Positions 1 through 10,208 are shown, numbered from the stretch's first letter. The stretch is 64,000 bases of DNA from Sulfurimonas sp. HSL3-2 (GCF_039645965.1 NZ_CP147917.1:1550001-1614000), one strand, 5' to 3'. Numbers and translations are program-made. The notes: generated by a model from the sequence alone, not told the origin.

Positions 1-650
1 ACATCGACATAGTCACACACTTCATTGTTATCGTTACACGGCTGTGCATACCCAGACATCGGATCGTTTTTAGCATCTGCAAGATTGTCTGAGACAAATT
101 TCCAGTTTATCAGTTTCCACCAGTTTTCAAGATAATCAGCTCTGCCGTTACGATAGTCTATGTAATATGCATGTTCCCAGACATCGCAGGTAAGTAACGG
201 TATCTTATCATGACGCAGCGGATTGTCTGCATTTGAATACTGTTCTATACCAAGAGCACCGCCTTTAGTCAAGACCAGCCATACCCATCCCGAACCAAAA
301 AGGGTCGCTGCTTTATCTAAAAAGAGCTTTTTAAAATCCTCCTGCGAACCAAAAACAGTGTTTATCATATCTGAAAGCTCCACGGAACATGTGGTTGAAC
401 TATTTGTAAGTCCGTTCCAGTAAAAATCGTGATTAAACACCTGTGCCGCATTGTTGAAGATACCGCCGCCTGCATTTTTAACTATAAATTCTAAAGGCTT
501 GTCCGCGTACTCGCTGCCCTCTATTAGAGCATTGAGTTTATTGACGTAACCCGCATGGTGTTTACCGTAATGGTAACTTATTGTTTCAGAGGAAATATGT
601 GGTTCTAATGCCGCTTTATCAAAGGGCAATGACATCAGTTCAAACTTCAT
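1..650 (-). CDS. sodB: Fe superoxide dismutase, 3' end outside window
   Basis: Converts superoxide to hydrogen peroxide and oxygen in the cytoplasm. The reading frame is open from the ATG at 650 to the window edge (216 codons visible), and the start has an AAGGAG site just upstream. Family features visible: SYHYGKHH with the first metal-binding His (H27), NNAAQVFNHDFYW with the second (H74), and DVWEHAYYIDYRN carrying the Asp and His ligands. The Gly/Ala pattern fits the iron type rather than manganese, though this is a family-level judgement. After the usual C-terminal NWKFV it continues into a Cys-containing tail, as some Campylobacterota SODs do. The stop codon is not visible. It sits near nitrogenase genes, which are oxygen-sensitive, but a regulatory link is only inference. 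Confidence 0.95.
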   Translation of the reverse strand, partial: MKFELMSLPFDKAALEPHISSETISYHYGKHHAGYVNKLNALIEGSEYADKPLEFIVKNAGGGIFNNAAQVFNHDFYWNGLTNSSTTCSVELSDMINTVFGSQEDFKKLFLDKAATLFGSGWVWLVLTKGGALGIEQYSNADNPLRHDKIPLLTCDVWEHAYYIDYRNGRADYLENWWKLINWKFVSDNLADAKNDPMSGYAQPCNDNNEVCDYVD

Positions 651-840
651 TTTACACTCCTTACTTGCTAAGTTTCTACTGTCATCGTAACTGAAAAAAA
701 ATAATGATTTGCAAAAAATATTGAACTAGTTTAAATAAGTTATTGTAGATGAGATTTTTTATACAAATCCATTAAATTTCAACTATAATTGCAAAGTAAA
801 AAATAACAATCAATTTCTAGAAAGAAACACAAGATTAATA

Positions 841-1371
841 ATGAAAATATCTATTGCAGAATTAGTTGATTTGGTTAATGAAAAAACGTTGTTGAAACTG
901 CAAAAAAAAGCCATAGCAAAATATGAATGGACACCAAACAGAAAAATAAGAATATCCTACACAAACGGTACAGTCGAGCACTACGGCTGCTACTTTGACT
1001 GCTTTGCAGCACTCAATTCAAAATATCGTTTAAATCTAGAACCGCGTAATAGTGATCTTACCCTCTTTAGTAACAATAAATACGAAGAGGAAGAAACTGT
1101 CGTAAAGAAAAAGCCTAATCCGCACATTGACAAGATCATCCTTCGTTTGACAAAGGTCCTAAACAGAATAGAAAAATCAAAAAAAAGTATCCATTTCAAT
1201 CTGGCAGAGATACAACAGGCTGTCTTTATGATGAAAAGAGAGATATTTTTATGCAATCCGTATGATCTTAAAGTAGCTTTGTCGGATCTCTATAATAAAT
1301 TGTATGCCAGTGATAAAGATATGGTTGTGTATTTTGAAAGAATTAAAAAAGAGATAGATTCATTTGGATAA
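841..1371 (+). CDS. Hypothetical protein, 176 aa, convergent with nifK
   Basis: I do not recognise this family. The protein is cytoplasmic-looking (no signal peptide or membrane segment) and Lys/Glu-rich. The N-terminal 75 residues are mixed alpha/beta with a small Cys pair (YGCYFDCF); the remainder, from about residue 95, looks helical. It converges on nifK with about 50 bp between the stop codons, and a hairpin lies in that gap. The ATG is the first in frame; upstream AGAAAGAAACACAAG gives only a weak ribosome site. Its position beside nifHDK is suggestive, but nothing in the sequence ties it to nitrogen fixation. Confidence 0.6.
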   Translation: MKISIAELVDLVNEKTLLKLQKKAIAKYEWTPNRKIRISYTNGTVEHYGCYFDCFAALNSKYRLNLEPRNSDLTLFSNNKYEEEETVVKKKPNPHIDKIILRLTKVLNRIEKSKKSIHFNLAEIQQAVFMMKREIFLCNPYDLKVALSDLYNKLYASDKDMVVYFERIKKEIDSFG

Positions 1372-1375
1372 ATAG

Positions 1376-1401
1376 GTGTACCGATCCAAGAGGATCGGCA
1401 C
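1376..1401. terminator. Hairpin between convergent hypothetical gene and nifK
   Basis: The inverted repeat CCGATCC-AAGA-GGATCGG (1381-1398) is a perfect 7-bp stem with a 4-nt loop, flanked by imperfect GTG/CAC pairing. It lies between the stop of the plus-strand gene (1371) and the stop of nifK (1423). An A-tract at 1411-1416 on the plus strand means a U-run precedes, not follows, the hairpin on the nifK transcript. It may end or stabilise transcripts from both sides; it is not a textbook intrinsic terminator for either. Confidence 0.5.
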
Positions 1402-1422
1402 GGAGAATGAACAAAAAATAGA

Positions 1423-2967
1423 TTAACGAACCAAGTCGAAGAAGTAGTCAGTAGAAGCGATGTTTTTAGTCTCTTCGTCTAACTGATCTAGAACTTTATT
1501 TGTAATCCAAGTTAATAAGTTTAACGCTCCATCATATCCACTGATAGAATATCTATGTAGGTGGTGACGGTCGAATATTGGGAATCCGATATAGATTAGC
1601 GGAGTACCAGTATCACGCATAAGCTCTTTACCATAACTGTTACCGATCATGAAATCAACCGGCTCTGTAAATAGTAATGAACGCATATGCCATAGATCTT
1701 TACCAGCCCATACATGACAATCAGCTGCAGCAGGTGAAGTATCAAGCATTGCTCTGATCTCTTCTTCCCAACCACGGCCAGGATTGTTACATAATACGTG
1801 AGTAGGTTCAGCACCCATCTCTAAAAGGAATGAAACCATACCTACCAAGAAGTCTGGATCTCCCCATATAGCGAATTTTTTACCGTGCATATACGGATAA
1901 GAATCTTGCATAGCATCTACAAGACGACCACGCTCGACTTTTAGTTTTTCAGGAACATCTTTACCTGTAAGTTCAGCTAATTTCATAACGAACTCATCTG
2001 TACCTTTAAGACCGATCGGGTTAGAGAATCCGCCTTTATGTTTCCAACGTTTTTCAACCATTTTCATAGTTTTAACAGTTGCATATTTTTGTAAAGATAT
2101 AGTTGCTTTAGAGTTTTTACAATCTTTAGCATCAGCTATAGTCGTACCACCAGCGAACATGCTGTACTCACCAGCCGGCATATCCCACTGATCAGAGTGG
2201 TCACCAAGCATTGTATACTCAGCACCGAAAGATTCTACTATAGCTTTTATAGAACGGATTGAACCGATATATGTTTCAAAACCTGGAATGATATTGATCT
2301 TTTCATTTTTGTTAGTTTCAACACCTTCAGTCAATTGAGACATAATACCGTGCATCATGTTATCGTAACCAGTGATATGGCTACCAGTAAACGACGGTGT
2401 ATGTGCATAAGGGATCGGGAAATCAGCCGGTAAGAATTCTCCACCGTCTTCATCTTTAGCCGCTGTTGCAAACGCATTCAAGTCATCACCGATAACTTCT
2501 GCCATACATGTAGTCGATACTGCGATCATTTCAGGTTTATAAAGTGCCGCACAGTTTTTAAGACCGTCTTTCATATTTGTAAGACCACCGAAAACCGCTG
2601 CATCTTCTGTCATTGAATCAGAAACACAAGGAGTTGGCTCTTTAAAGTGTTTCGTGAAATATGAACGGAAATACGCAACACATCCATGAGAACCATGAAC
2701 GTAAGGCATAGTGTTTTCAAAACCTAGTGCAACCATGACAGCCCCTAGAGGTTGACATGCTTTAGCCGGGTTTACAGTGATAGCTTCACGAGCAAGATTT
2801 TTCTCACGGTAATCCCATGATTTAGTCCACTCAGCTATCTCTTTAACTTTTTCAGTATCGACTGCGCCCATGCCGCCTTCGAACTCTTTTTTATTTTTTA
2901 AAACTTCTTGATACTCAGGACGTTGAAATAGTTTTTGACCATTTACAATATTTTCTATTTCTTGCAT
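1423..2967 (-). CDS. nifK: Nitrogenase MoFe protein beta subunit
   Basis: Beta subunit of dinitrogenase; with NifD it forms the alpha2beta2 MoFe protein and holds half of each P-cluster. The start chosen is the ATG at 2967, whose A is shared with the nifD stop (TAATG) and which follows GAAGGAGAAG; an in-frame ATG at 2991 inside nifD is rejected. That gives 514 aa, slightly shorter than the Azotobacter subunit. P-cluster cysteines are C71 (AKACQPLGA), C96 (GSHGCVAYFR) and C154 (STTCMAEVIGDD), offset by one from A. vinelandii C70/C95/C153. The one-base overlap implies translational coupling, keeping the subunits equimolar. It is the last gene of the nifH operon. Confidence 0.98.
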   Translation of the reverse strand: MQEIENIVNGQKLFQRPEYQEVLKNKKEFEGGMGAVDTEKVKEIAEWTKSWDYREKNLAREAITVNPAKACQPLGAVMVALGFENTMPYVHGSHGCVAYFRSYFTKHFKEPTPCVSDSMTEDAAVFGGLTNMKDGLKNCAALYKPEMIAVSTTCMAEVIGDDLNAFATAAKDEDGGEFLPADFPIPYAHTPSFTGSHITGYDNMMHGIMSQLTEGVETNKNEKINIIPGFETYIGSIRSIKAIVESFGAEYTMLGDHSDQWDMPAGEYSMFAGGTTIADAKDCKNSKATISLQKYATVKTMKMVEKRWKHKGGFSNPIGLKGTDEFVMKLAELTGKDVPEKLKVERGRLVDAMQDSYPYMHGKKFAIWGDPDFLVGMVSFLLEMGAEPTHVLCNNPGRGWEEEIRAMLDTSPAAADCHVWAGKDLWHMRSLLFTEPVDFMIGNSYGKELMRDTGTPLIYIGFPIFDRHHLHRYSISGYDGALNLLTWITNKVLDQLDEETKNIASTDYFFDLVR

Positions 2968-4439
2968 TACGCTTCTCCTTCTTTTTCCCATGGTGCTTTA
3001 GTGTGAGCCCATACTGGAGAGTTGATCGCTAAATCCATGTCTTGTGCAAAGATTGCAAAACCGTCGTATCCATGGTAAGGACCACTATAATCCCAAGAGT
3101 GCATCTGACGGTATGGCAGACCCATTTTTTGGAACACATATTTCTCTTTAATACCAGATGCAACTAAATCCGGTTGAAGTGCTTTAACAAACGCTTCAAG
3201 TTCATATTCATTAACATCATCATAGATAACAGTAGAACGGAAGATCTCATCTTTAGTTCTTTTGTAATCATCATCATGAGCGAACTCATAACCAGTACCG
3301 ATAACTTCCATACCTAGATCTTCATAAGCACCGATAACGTGACGTGGGCGTAGACCACCGACGAATAACATTACTTGTTTGCCTTCTAGACGAGGACGAT
3401 ATTTGTTAACAACCGCATCAACAAGTGGTTGATATTTAGCGATAACTTCTTCACATTTTTTCTGAATACTCTCATCAAAGAATGCTGCGATCTTGCGTAG
3501 AGATTTAATCGTTTGGCTTGGGCCAAAGAAGTTATACTCTATCCAAGGAATCCCGTACTCTTTCTCCATGTGACGAGAAATGTAGTTCATTGAACGGTAA
3601 CAGTGAAGTAGGTTCAGTTTTACTTTAGTAGTTGCTGCCATCTCTTTAAGAGTTGCATCACCTGACCATTGAGCAACAACACGTAAACCCATCTCTTCAA
3701 GTAAAATACGGCTTGACCATGCATCACCACCGATATTATAATCCCCGATGATAGCTACGTCGTACTCTGTTTCTTTGATCGGTTCACCAAGTGATTGGAT
3801 GTTTCCGTCAAATACATAGTCACGAACTGTATCATTTGCGATGTGGTGACCAAGTGATTGAGAAACCCCACGGAAACCTTCACAGTTTACAGGAACAATA
3901 GTGTTACCAGTTTTTTTAGCATACATTTTAGATGTCGCGTTGATATCGTCACCGATAAGACCGATCGGACACTCAGATTGAACTGTTATACCGTTGTTTA
4001 ACGGGAATAACTCATCGATCTCACTAAAACATACTTCAAGTTTTTTATCTCCACCGAAAACGATGTCTTTTTCTTGGAAATCAGAACTGAAGTTCATTGT
4101 AACGAATGTATCTACACCAGTTGTACCGATATAGTAGTTACGACGACCGGCACGGCTATATTGACCACAACCGATAGGACCGTGAGAGATATGAACCATA
4201 TCTTTAACAGGACCCCAAACAACCCCTTTTGAACCTGCGTATGCACAACCACGTTGACTCATAACACCAGGAACAGTTTTCTTGTTTGAACGAACGTTAC
4301 CACAAGTTTTTTGACTTTCATCTTCCGGGCTACCAACACCTAAGTGTTTAGCACGGTTTTTAGCAGCTTTCGCAGGATAAGCTTTTAAGACTTCTTCTAC
4401 GGCCGCTTTTTGTTTAGCTTCCAATGATTCTGGACCCAT
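2967..4439 (-). CDS. nifD: Nitrogenase MoFe protein alpha subunit
   Basis: Alpha subunit of dinitrogenase, carrying the FeMo-cofactor where N2 is reduced. It is 490 aa, normal for Mo-nitrogenase NifD. P-cluster ligands: C65 ([12 protein letters not shown]), C91 ([11 protein letters not shown]) and C157 ([12 protein letters not shown]). FeMo-co ligands: C280 ([11 protein letters not shown]) and H447 ([16 protein letters not shown]), matching A. vinelandii C275 and H442. The GGLRPRH loop (361-367) that lines the cofactor pocket is intact. No insertion typical of VnfD/AnfD is seen, so the Mo form is the best reading. ATG at 4439 follows AGAGGAGAACAAG. It lies 39 bp after the 116-aa gene and overlaps nifK by one base. 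Confidence 0.98.
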   Translation of the reverse strand: MGPESLEAKQKAAVEEVLKAYPAKAAKNRAKHLGVGSPEDESQKTCGNVRSNKKTVPGVMSQRGCAYAGSKGVVWGPVKDMVHISHGPIGCGQYSRAGRRNYYIGTTGVDTFVTMNFSSDFQEKDIVFGGDKKLEVCFSEIDELFPLNNGITVQSECPIGLIGDDINATSKMYAKKTGNTIVPVNCEGFRGVSQSLGHHIANDTVRDYVFDGNIQSLGEPIKETEYDVAIIGDYNIGGDAWSSRILLEEMGLRVVAQWSGDATLKEMAATTKVKLNLLHCYRSMNYISRHMEKEYGIPWIEYNFFGPSQTIKSLRKIAAFFDESIQKKCEEVIAKYQPLVDAVVNKYRPRLEGKQVMLFVGGLRPRHVIGAYEDLGMEVIGTGYEFAHDDDYKRTKDEIFRSTVIYDDVNEYELEAFVKALQPDLVASGIKEKYVFQKMGLPYRQMHSWDYSGPYHGYDGFAIFAQDMDLAINSPVWAHTKAPWEKEGEA

Positions 4440-4478
4440 CTTGTTCTCCTCTATGATTTTTTTTAATTAGTTGCTCAA

Positions 4479-4829
4479 TTACGCTACAGTGATTTTAAAC
4501 TGAGCCATAGAGTCGAATTTTTTACAAAGAGCCATAGTCTCATCATCGCTATCTAATCTTTTAGAAAGTTCAGAAATTTGGTAACGGTTTGTATAGATCA
4601 TATAGTCTGTAGCAGCCGTTTTTGCATAATGTACAAGTGCTTTGAACATGAATGTATCTTTGTTAGTGTATGAAGTCTCTTCTTTTTGACCTTCACGACT
4701 TTCACTGATCAATTTGATCTCTTTAACACCGCTAATATCAACACCAGCGTTGTCTAATTTTTCAATAACTTTTTCATCTGGAATGTTATTTCCCATATCT
4801 GCCGGGAAGTGAAATCCTAAAATAAACAT
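4479..4829 (-). CDS. Unknown 116-aa protein encoded between nifH and nifD
   Basis: This small cytoplasmic protein lies inside the structural nitrogenase operon, co-directional with nifH and nifD, with a strong ribosome site (GAAGGAGAATT) before the ATG. I do not recognise a family. It is acidic, with a predicted beta-strand start (MFILGFHFPAD), an alpha/beta middle and a helical Asp/Lys-rich C-terminal half; one Cys (in MALCKKF). Methanogens and some other anaerobes place the PII-like nifI1/nifI2 genes at this position, but the PII T-loop and the Walker-like end are absent. Its location suggests a role in nitrogenase regulation, protection or assembly; that is inference only. Confidence 0.85.
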   Translation of the reverse strand: MFILGFHFPADMGNNIPDEKVIEKLDNAGVDISGVKEIKLISESREGQKEETSYTNKDTFMFKALVHYAKTAATDYMIYTNRYQISELSKRLDSDDETMALCKKFDSMAQFKITVA

Positions 4830-4879
4830 AATAATTCTCCTTCTTTGTCTATTATTTTCTTTTCATTACGAGAATGTGT

Positions 4880-4903
4880 ATCTCCCCTCTATCTTAGGGA
4901 GAT
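4880..4903 (-). other. Hairpin in nifH / 116-aa gene intergenic RNA
   Basis: ATCTCCC (4880-4886) and GGGAGAT (4897-4903) form a 7-bp G/C-rich stem with a 10-nt loop, 25-50 nt after the nifH stop on the transcript. No U-run follows on the minus strand, so simple termination is unlikely. In many diazotrophs a hairpin here stabilises the nifH part of the message and raises NifH over NifDK; that role is inferred from position. Confidence 0.45.
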
Positions 4904-4927
4904 AAATTTTGTATTTAGTTTTACTAA

Positions 4928-6185
<1,258 letters not shown>

Positions 6186-8336
6186 TTGAAGTATTTACCA
6201 GCATTATTAATCATATTGACAATCACGGGTGCAGAACTGTTTGGCGGACAAGGAGATGTTAAAGAACAAGGAGACTACGGCCTTCTTATTGCGACATTCC
6301 TTTTAGGAGGGATTGGGATCATCACGCTTATCATCTCTTCGTTTCGGATCTCAAAAGTAAAAAAAGAGTATAAAAAGATCGAGCAAAGCAGTAAAGAGCT
6401 TGAAGAGAAACAAAACGAACTGCTTTCAAGTATGAGTGCCAATATTCATAAAATGGTCAAGCAAGCCATCGGAAGTACAACTGCTATAGCCAATAAGATG
6501 AAATCAAATGAGATCAACCAAGACTTAAATGATGTCTTACAGGCAGAGAACCAGCTTCTTGATACCGCCAACGATCTTATCGAGTTTTTACATCTTAAAG
6601 CTAAAAAGGTCAAGATAAGCAATAAACGCTATAAACTTGATAACCTTCTTAATGACATAACAGGTTTCATAAGCAAAAACTTTAATATCAAATCACTTCA
6701 CCTTACATATAAAATAGATAAAGATATACCTAATGAACTTATAGGAGACACTCTTAAGATAAGTAAAGTACTCTATAACCTATTAGACTATTCTATCCGC
6801 AACGGAGCTTCAGACCTGCTCTTACATGTCTACAAAGCACCCGGATTTCAAAGCAAAAACGAACTTACTTTTTTAATCCATACAAACATGGAGATCGACG
6901 TAGAGAACAATGCCTTTTTCTTTAAGACTCAATATGATGAAGAAAACGGTAAATATGATTCACTCGGACTTTTCGTCGCAAAAGAGCTTGCATCTCTTAT
7001 GCAGGGAGAACTGATAACACGCAATAGTGAAAACGGAGAAGTAGAGTTTCTGTTTTCTATGACTTTTCATTCCCCTGCCGATCTGCCAAAAAGAGTATAT
7101 GACGATCGATTACGTCACAAAAAGACACTTATAGTAGAAAGCAATGCACACTATGCAGATGCGCTTAAAGAGATGTTGGCGGTTTATGAACACAAGGTCA
7201 CAATACTGACACCTGAACAGTTTTTTGAAAAACAACATATTTTACATGAGTTCGATCTTATCATCCTCGATGAGAAACTCTTTAACGCTTCTGTTATAAA
7301 ATCTCTTGAGAAACTGGACAAAGAACAAAACAAAGTCATCGCTCTTTCTAACTTCTTTAATCCTATGAATGCGCAGTACTACACTAAAGTAGCCCAGTAC
7401 AAAGTCTTAAAACCGACTATACGGGGAACTCTGCGACGCCTCTTGGAAACGATCTATCTTCCTAAAGAGGAACAAGAAGCGACTAATGCACAAGATAGAA
7501 GAGCTACAAAACTAAAAGTCTATACAGAGGACTTTGCAAAAACTCCTGATGTATCCATAGATACATTTGCTCTGTTTAAAGGGCAGAAACTTCTTATCGT
7601 CGAAGATGATATCATCAATCAAAGAGTGCTTCAGGGTGTCCTCAAGCGTTCAGGCATGGAGATAGATATTGCAAATAACGGTGAAGAGTGTCTTGCACTG
7701 CTCAAAGAGAAAAAACATTATGACGTGATCCTTATGGATATCAATATGCCGACAATGGACGGATACACGGCAACGCGTGAGATACGCCGCAACAGTGAGT
7801 ACGATTCTATCCCTATTATCTCGCTCACTGCTCTTATCTCACCTGATGAGATCAACAAGATGTTCAATCTGGGAATGAATGCACATCTGGCTAAACCTTT
7901 TTACAAAGAGAAGCTCTTTACAGCATTTGATATGTTTTTAACATCTACGAATGAAGAGATAGAGTTCCCAAGACCTAAAGATGAAAAAGCGACACACTAC
8001 GAAGGACTCGATATCAAGCGCGGTATTGCACAAGCGAGTAACAACGAAGAGTTCTATAAAGAGATACTTTTAGAGTTTTTAGCGACCTACCAAGACAGTG
8101 CTAAACTTTTTGAAAAGCTTATCCATGATTTTCGTTATGAACAGGTTCGTATGCAGTGTCTTGATATCAAAGGGTTGTCCGGTCTTATCGGGGCGACGGA
8201 ACTTCATAACCTTATGATGGATATTCATCACCAGCTTATCTTTAAAAAGTTTGATATGCTGGGTGATTATGTCCAACCGTTTTATAAAACTATGGATACC
8301 GTAAACAAATCGATCAAAGAGTATATAGAAAGCTAA
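6186..8336 (+). CDS. Membrane hybrid phosphorelay protein with degenerate kinase and HPt domains
   Basis: 716 aa, beginning with TTG (preceded by AAAGGA). Order of parts: a signal-like segment (2-19), membrane helix (~33-53), coiled coil (~55-85), a dimerisation/H-box-like segment with H88 (SANIHKM, lacking the usual Glu after His and the Pro), an HATPase-like domain (~145-295) whose N-box Asn is Asp (NLLDYSIRN) and whose DxGxG G1 box is missing, a pseudo-receiver (~310-430), a canonical receiver (~468-590, D518 in LMDINMPTMDGY, KPF near 580), and an HPt-like domain whose phospho-His position is L659 (LDIKG). The canonical receiver probably works; kinase and HPt activity are doubtful. It diverges from nifH, so a link to nif control is possible but not shown. 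Confidence 0.85.
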   Translation: MKYLPALLIILTITGAELFGGQGDVKEQGDYGLLIATFLLGGIGIITLIISSFRISKVKKEYKKIEQSSKELEEKQNELLSSMSANIHKMVKQAIGSTTAIANKMKSNEINQDLNDVLQAENQLLDTANDLIEFLHLKAKKVKISNKRYKLDNLLNDITGFISKNFNIKSLHLTYKIDKDIPNELIGDTLKISKVLYNLLDYSIRNGASDLLLHVYKAPGFQSKNELTFLIHTNMEIDVENNAFFFKTQYDEENGKYDSLGLFVAKELASLMQGELITRNSENGEVEFLFSMTFHSPADLPKRVYDDRLRHKKTLIVESNAHYADALKEMLAVYEHKVTILTPEQFFEKQHILHEFDLIILDEKLFNASVIKSLEKLDKEQNKVIALSNFFNPMNAQYYTKVAQYKVLKPTIRGTLRRLLETIYLPKEEQEATNAQDRRATKLKVYTEDFAKTPDVSIDTFALFKGQKLLIVEDDIINQRVLQGVLKRSGMEIDIANNGEECLALLKEKKHYDVILMDINMPTMDGYTATREIRRNSEYDSIPIISLTALISPDEINKMFNLGMNAHLAKPFYKEKLFTAFDMFLTSTNEEIEFPRPKDEKATHYEGLDIKRGIAQASNNEEFYKEILLEFLATYQDSAKLFEKLIHDFRYEQVRMQCLDIKGLSGLIGATELHNLMMDIHHQLIFKKFDMLGDYVQPFYKTMDTVNKSIKEYIES

Positions 8337-8353
8337 GCTTTTTATATAACCGC

Positions 8354-9856
8354 TTATACTATGTAGTGATAGATGTTGAGATGCGTCTTTTTAAAACCGC
8401 GGCGGCTGTAAAACTGTAGAGCATTTTTATTATCTACATCGGCTGCAAGTTGAATACGTTTGTATCCGTACTCGACTGCCATACTTCTCATCTTGTTGAT
8501 AAGACGGCTTCCGACGCCCATCTTTCTATACTCCTCATACACGACAAGGTCTTCTATCTGTCCTACATAGTCACCCTCGGCACTCGAGATAAGACGCTGC
8601 ATCGTTATCATACCGATGACCTTTCCCTCATACTTTGCTACAAGCAGGTCACTCGTATCATGTTCAAAAAGACGTGTGATCCCTGCCAGCTGTTTGTTAT
8701 AGTCGATCGTAAAATCTGTCTCTATCGTAAAGAGCACGCTGAGTAGTTCCGCCATTTCAGGCAGATCGGCTTCTATTGCTTTTTCTATGGTTATTCCTGT
8801 TTTCATATTCAAGTCACAAATCTCCGGGTCTAGTATAGTTATTACTTTCTTTGCCTCTTCGCTCAGAGGGTTTCCATTTATATACAGCGTCTCCAAATAG
8901 GAGAGATTTGCCAAAGTATCGGGCAGTTCTTTTATCTTATTGCCGTCGATATCCAGCTCTTGCAGCTGTGTATACCTGCCTATCTCTTTTGGAACTGTTT
9001 CTATCTCGTTTGAAGAGTAACATAAAAGTTCCAGACTCTCCGACTGCGGCAGTAAAAACTCATCTAATCCGCAACTGTCGCATGAAAACTCTTTTAAGTA
9101 CGGTGCAAAACTAAAATCCATATCCAGTTTTCTAAAAGGATTTTCATCAAGGACAAGCACTTCAAGTTCGATAAGTGAATGCAGATGCAGCGAAATAAGA
9201 AGGTTCGCACTCAAATCGACACGCTCGACATCCAACTCAAAAAATGCATCATCGATCTTTTCTATATGGTTGTACGCTGCTTCAAACTCCTCTATCGACA
9301 ACAACTCTTTGACAGTCGAAGGGATCTCTTTTATGATGTTATCGTTTATATTTAATCTCTGGACTTTTTTCAGTAGAGAAAAGACACTGCTCAGATCATG
9401 CAGGAGGTTCGATGATAGGTTCAGTGTACGAAGTTCGTTCTCTAAACCGATGGAACCGTCTATACTTTTGAGTACATTACTGCTTAGGTCAAGGACTCTT
9501 ACATGTAAGCACTCTTTGAGCACACTTACATCGGCAAGAGTGTTTGAACTTGCATTGATCGAACGCAGTTCCATATGTTTTAGTACCTGAGGCAGGACTT
9601 TAAAACTGTTTCTTCGCAGATCGAGATTTGAAAGCTTATTGAGTTTTTCCATCGAATCAGGCAGAGAACTCAGCTTGTTGTTCGAGAGGTTTAAAGCGAT
9701 CAAGTTTGTAAGCAGTCCGAACTCTTGCGGAAGCTCTTCGATCTTACGACCGCTGAGATCAAGTCTGATGATCTCTTGAAGCGATTCGATCTTCTCATCA
9801 ACGGCACCGTGAGTCACCAACCAGTTTTTCAGTCTTTGTTCGCTGCTACTCATCAT
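8354..9856 (-). CDS. Leucine-rich-repeat protein fused to a GNAT acetyltransferase
   Basis: 500 aa. Residues ~25-345 hold about a dozen leucine-rich repeats of the bacterial LxxLxLxxNxLxxLP type (LIALNLSNNKLSSLPDS is typical). The last ~145 residues are a complete GNAT domain: ITIEKAIEADLPEM start, IEDLVVYEEYRKMGVGSRLI with the acetyl-CoA pyrophosphate loop (R/K-x-x-G-V-G), and NALQFYSRRGFKKTH end. GNAT enzymes acetylate amines; the LRR part probably chooses a protein partner. ATGATG at 9856 lies inside the end of the preceding gene, so this is the last gene of the nifB operon. Substrate unknown. Confidence 0.9.
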   Translation of the reverse strand: MMSSSEQRLKNWLVTHGAVDEKIESLQEIIRLDLSGRKIEELPQEFGLLTNLIALNLSNNKLSSLPDSMEKLNKLSNLDLRRNSFKVLPQVLKHMELRSINASSNTLADVSVLKECLHVRVLDLSSNVLKSIDGSIGLENELRTLNLSSNLLHDLSSVFSLLKKVQRLNINDNIIKEIPSTVKELLSIEEFEAAYNHIEKIDDAFFELDVERVDLSANLLISLHLHSLIELEVLVLDENPFRKLDMDFSFAPYLKEFSCDSCGLDEFLLPQSESLELLCYSSNEIETVPKEIGRYTQLQELDIDGNKIKELPDTLANLSYLETLYINGNPLSEEAKKVITILDPEICDLNMKTGITIEKAIEADLPEMAELLSVLFTIETDFTIDYNKQLAGITRLFEHDTSDLLVAKYEGKVIGMITMQRLISSAEGDYVGQIEDLVVYEEYRKMGVGSRLINKMRSMAVEYGYKRIQLAADVDNKNALQFYSRRGFKKTHLNIYHYIV

Positions 9857-10124
9857 CGCCGACCCCTTCGCATAATCTCTTAATTCTCTCTAGCCGCTGC
9901 TCTATCAAGTAAGCGATCTCGTCATAATCATATCGGCCGTATTGATTCATATCGTAGAGTTTCATCAAAACTGCACGGCAGCAGCTTTTATTACACTCTG
10001 TCACCAGTTTTTTAGCTTTTTTAAAAGGGAGTGCCGTATTTTGGAATATATCGATAGCTTCTGCGACATTTTTTTGACCGCATTCGCAAACTTCCATCTC
10101 TAGAATCTTTTGCTTATCCTGCAT
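9846..10124 (-). CDS. Small Cys-rich protein, possibly BFD-like [2Fe-2S]
   Basis: 92 aa from the ATG at 10124, which follows TTAGGAGAGGAGTGTCGC; an ATG farther upstream (10193) has no ribosome site. Five cysteines: C13 and C15 (VCECG), then C44, C48 and C49 (CNKSCC). The C-x-C-x28-C-x3-C layout resembles the bacterioferritin-associated ferredoxin (BFD) [2Fe-2S] module that also forms the middle of NifU, but spacing is not exact and the C-terminal half is a charged helix. It may carry a cluster or sense iron for the nif operon. Its end overlaps the LRR-GNAT gene by 11 bp. Confidence 0.75.
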   Translation of the reverse strand: MQDKQKILEMEVCECGQKNVAEAIDIFQNTALPFKKAKKLVTECNKSCCRAVLMKLYDMNQYGRYDYDEIAYLIEQRLERIKRLCEGVGDDE

Positions 10125-10208
10125 GCGACACTCCTCTCCTAATAATTCTAAAAATAGTGTGACAACACCATTTTTAGAACTATCATACGGCAACAGCCAA
10201 AAAGGCTA

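Noticed and set aside
777-792. Sigma-54-type promoter before the 176-aa gene at 841
   Set aside because: TTCAAC-TATAA-TTGC keeps the -12 and the spacing, but the -24 G is lost; all better sites keep AGAA.
2968-2991. Upstream ATG of nifK inside nifD
   Set aside because: Would add MGKRRRSV with no ribosome site; the TAATG start at 2967 has one and matches family length.
4479-4829. PII-like NifI protein between nifH and nifD
   Set aside because: Position fits, but the T-loop Tyr region, the GDGKIF-type strand and PII length pattern are absent.
6186-8336. NifA or NifL analogue
   Set aside because: No AAA+ sigma-54 activation domain (GAFTGA) and no helix-turn-helix; it is a kinase/receiver protein.
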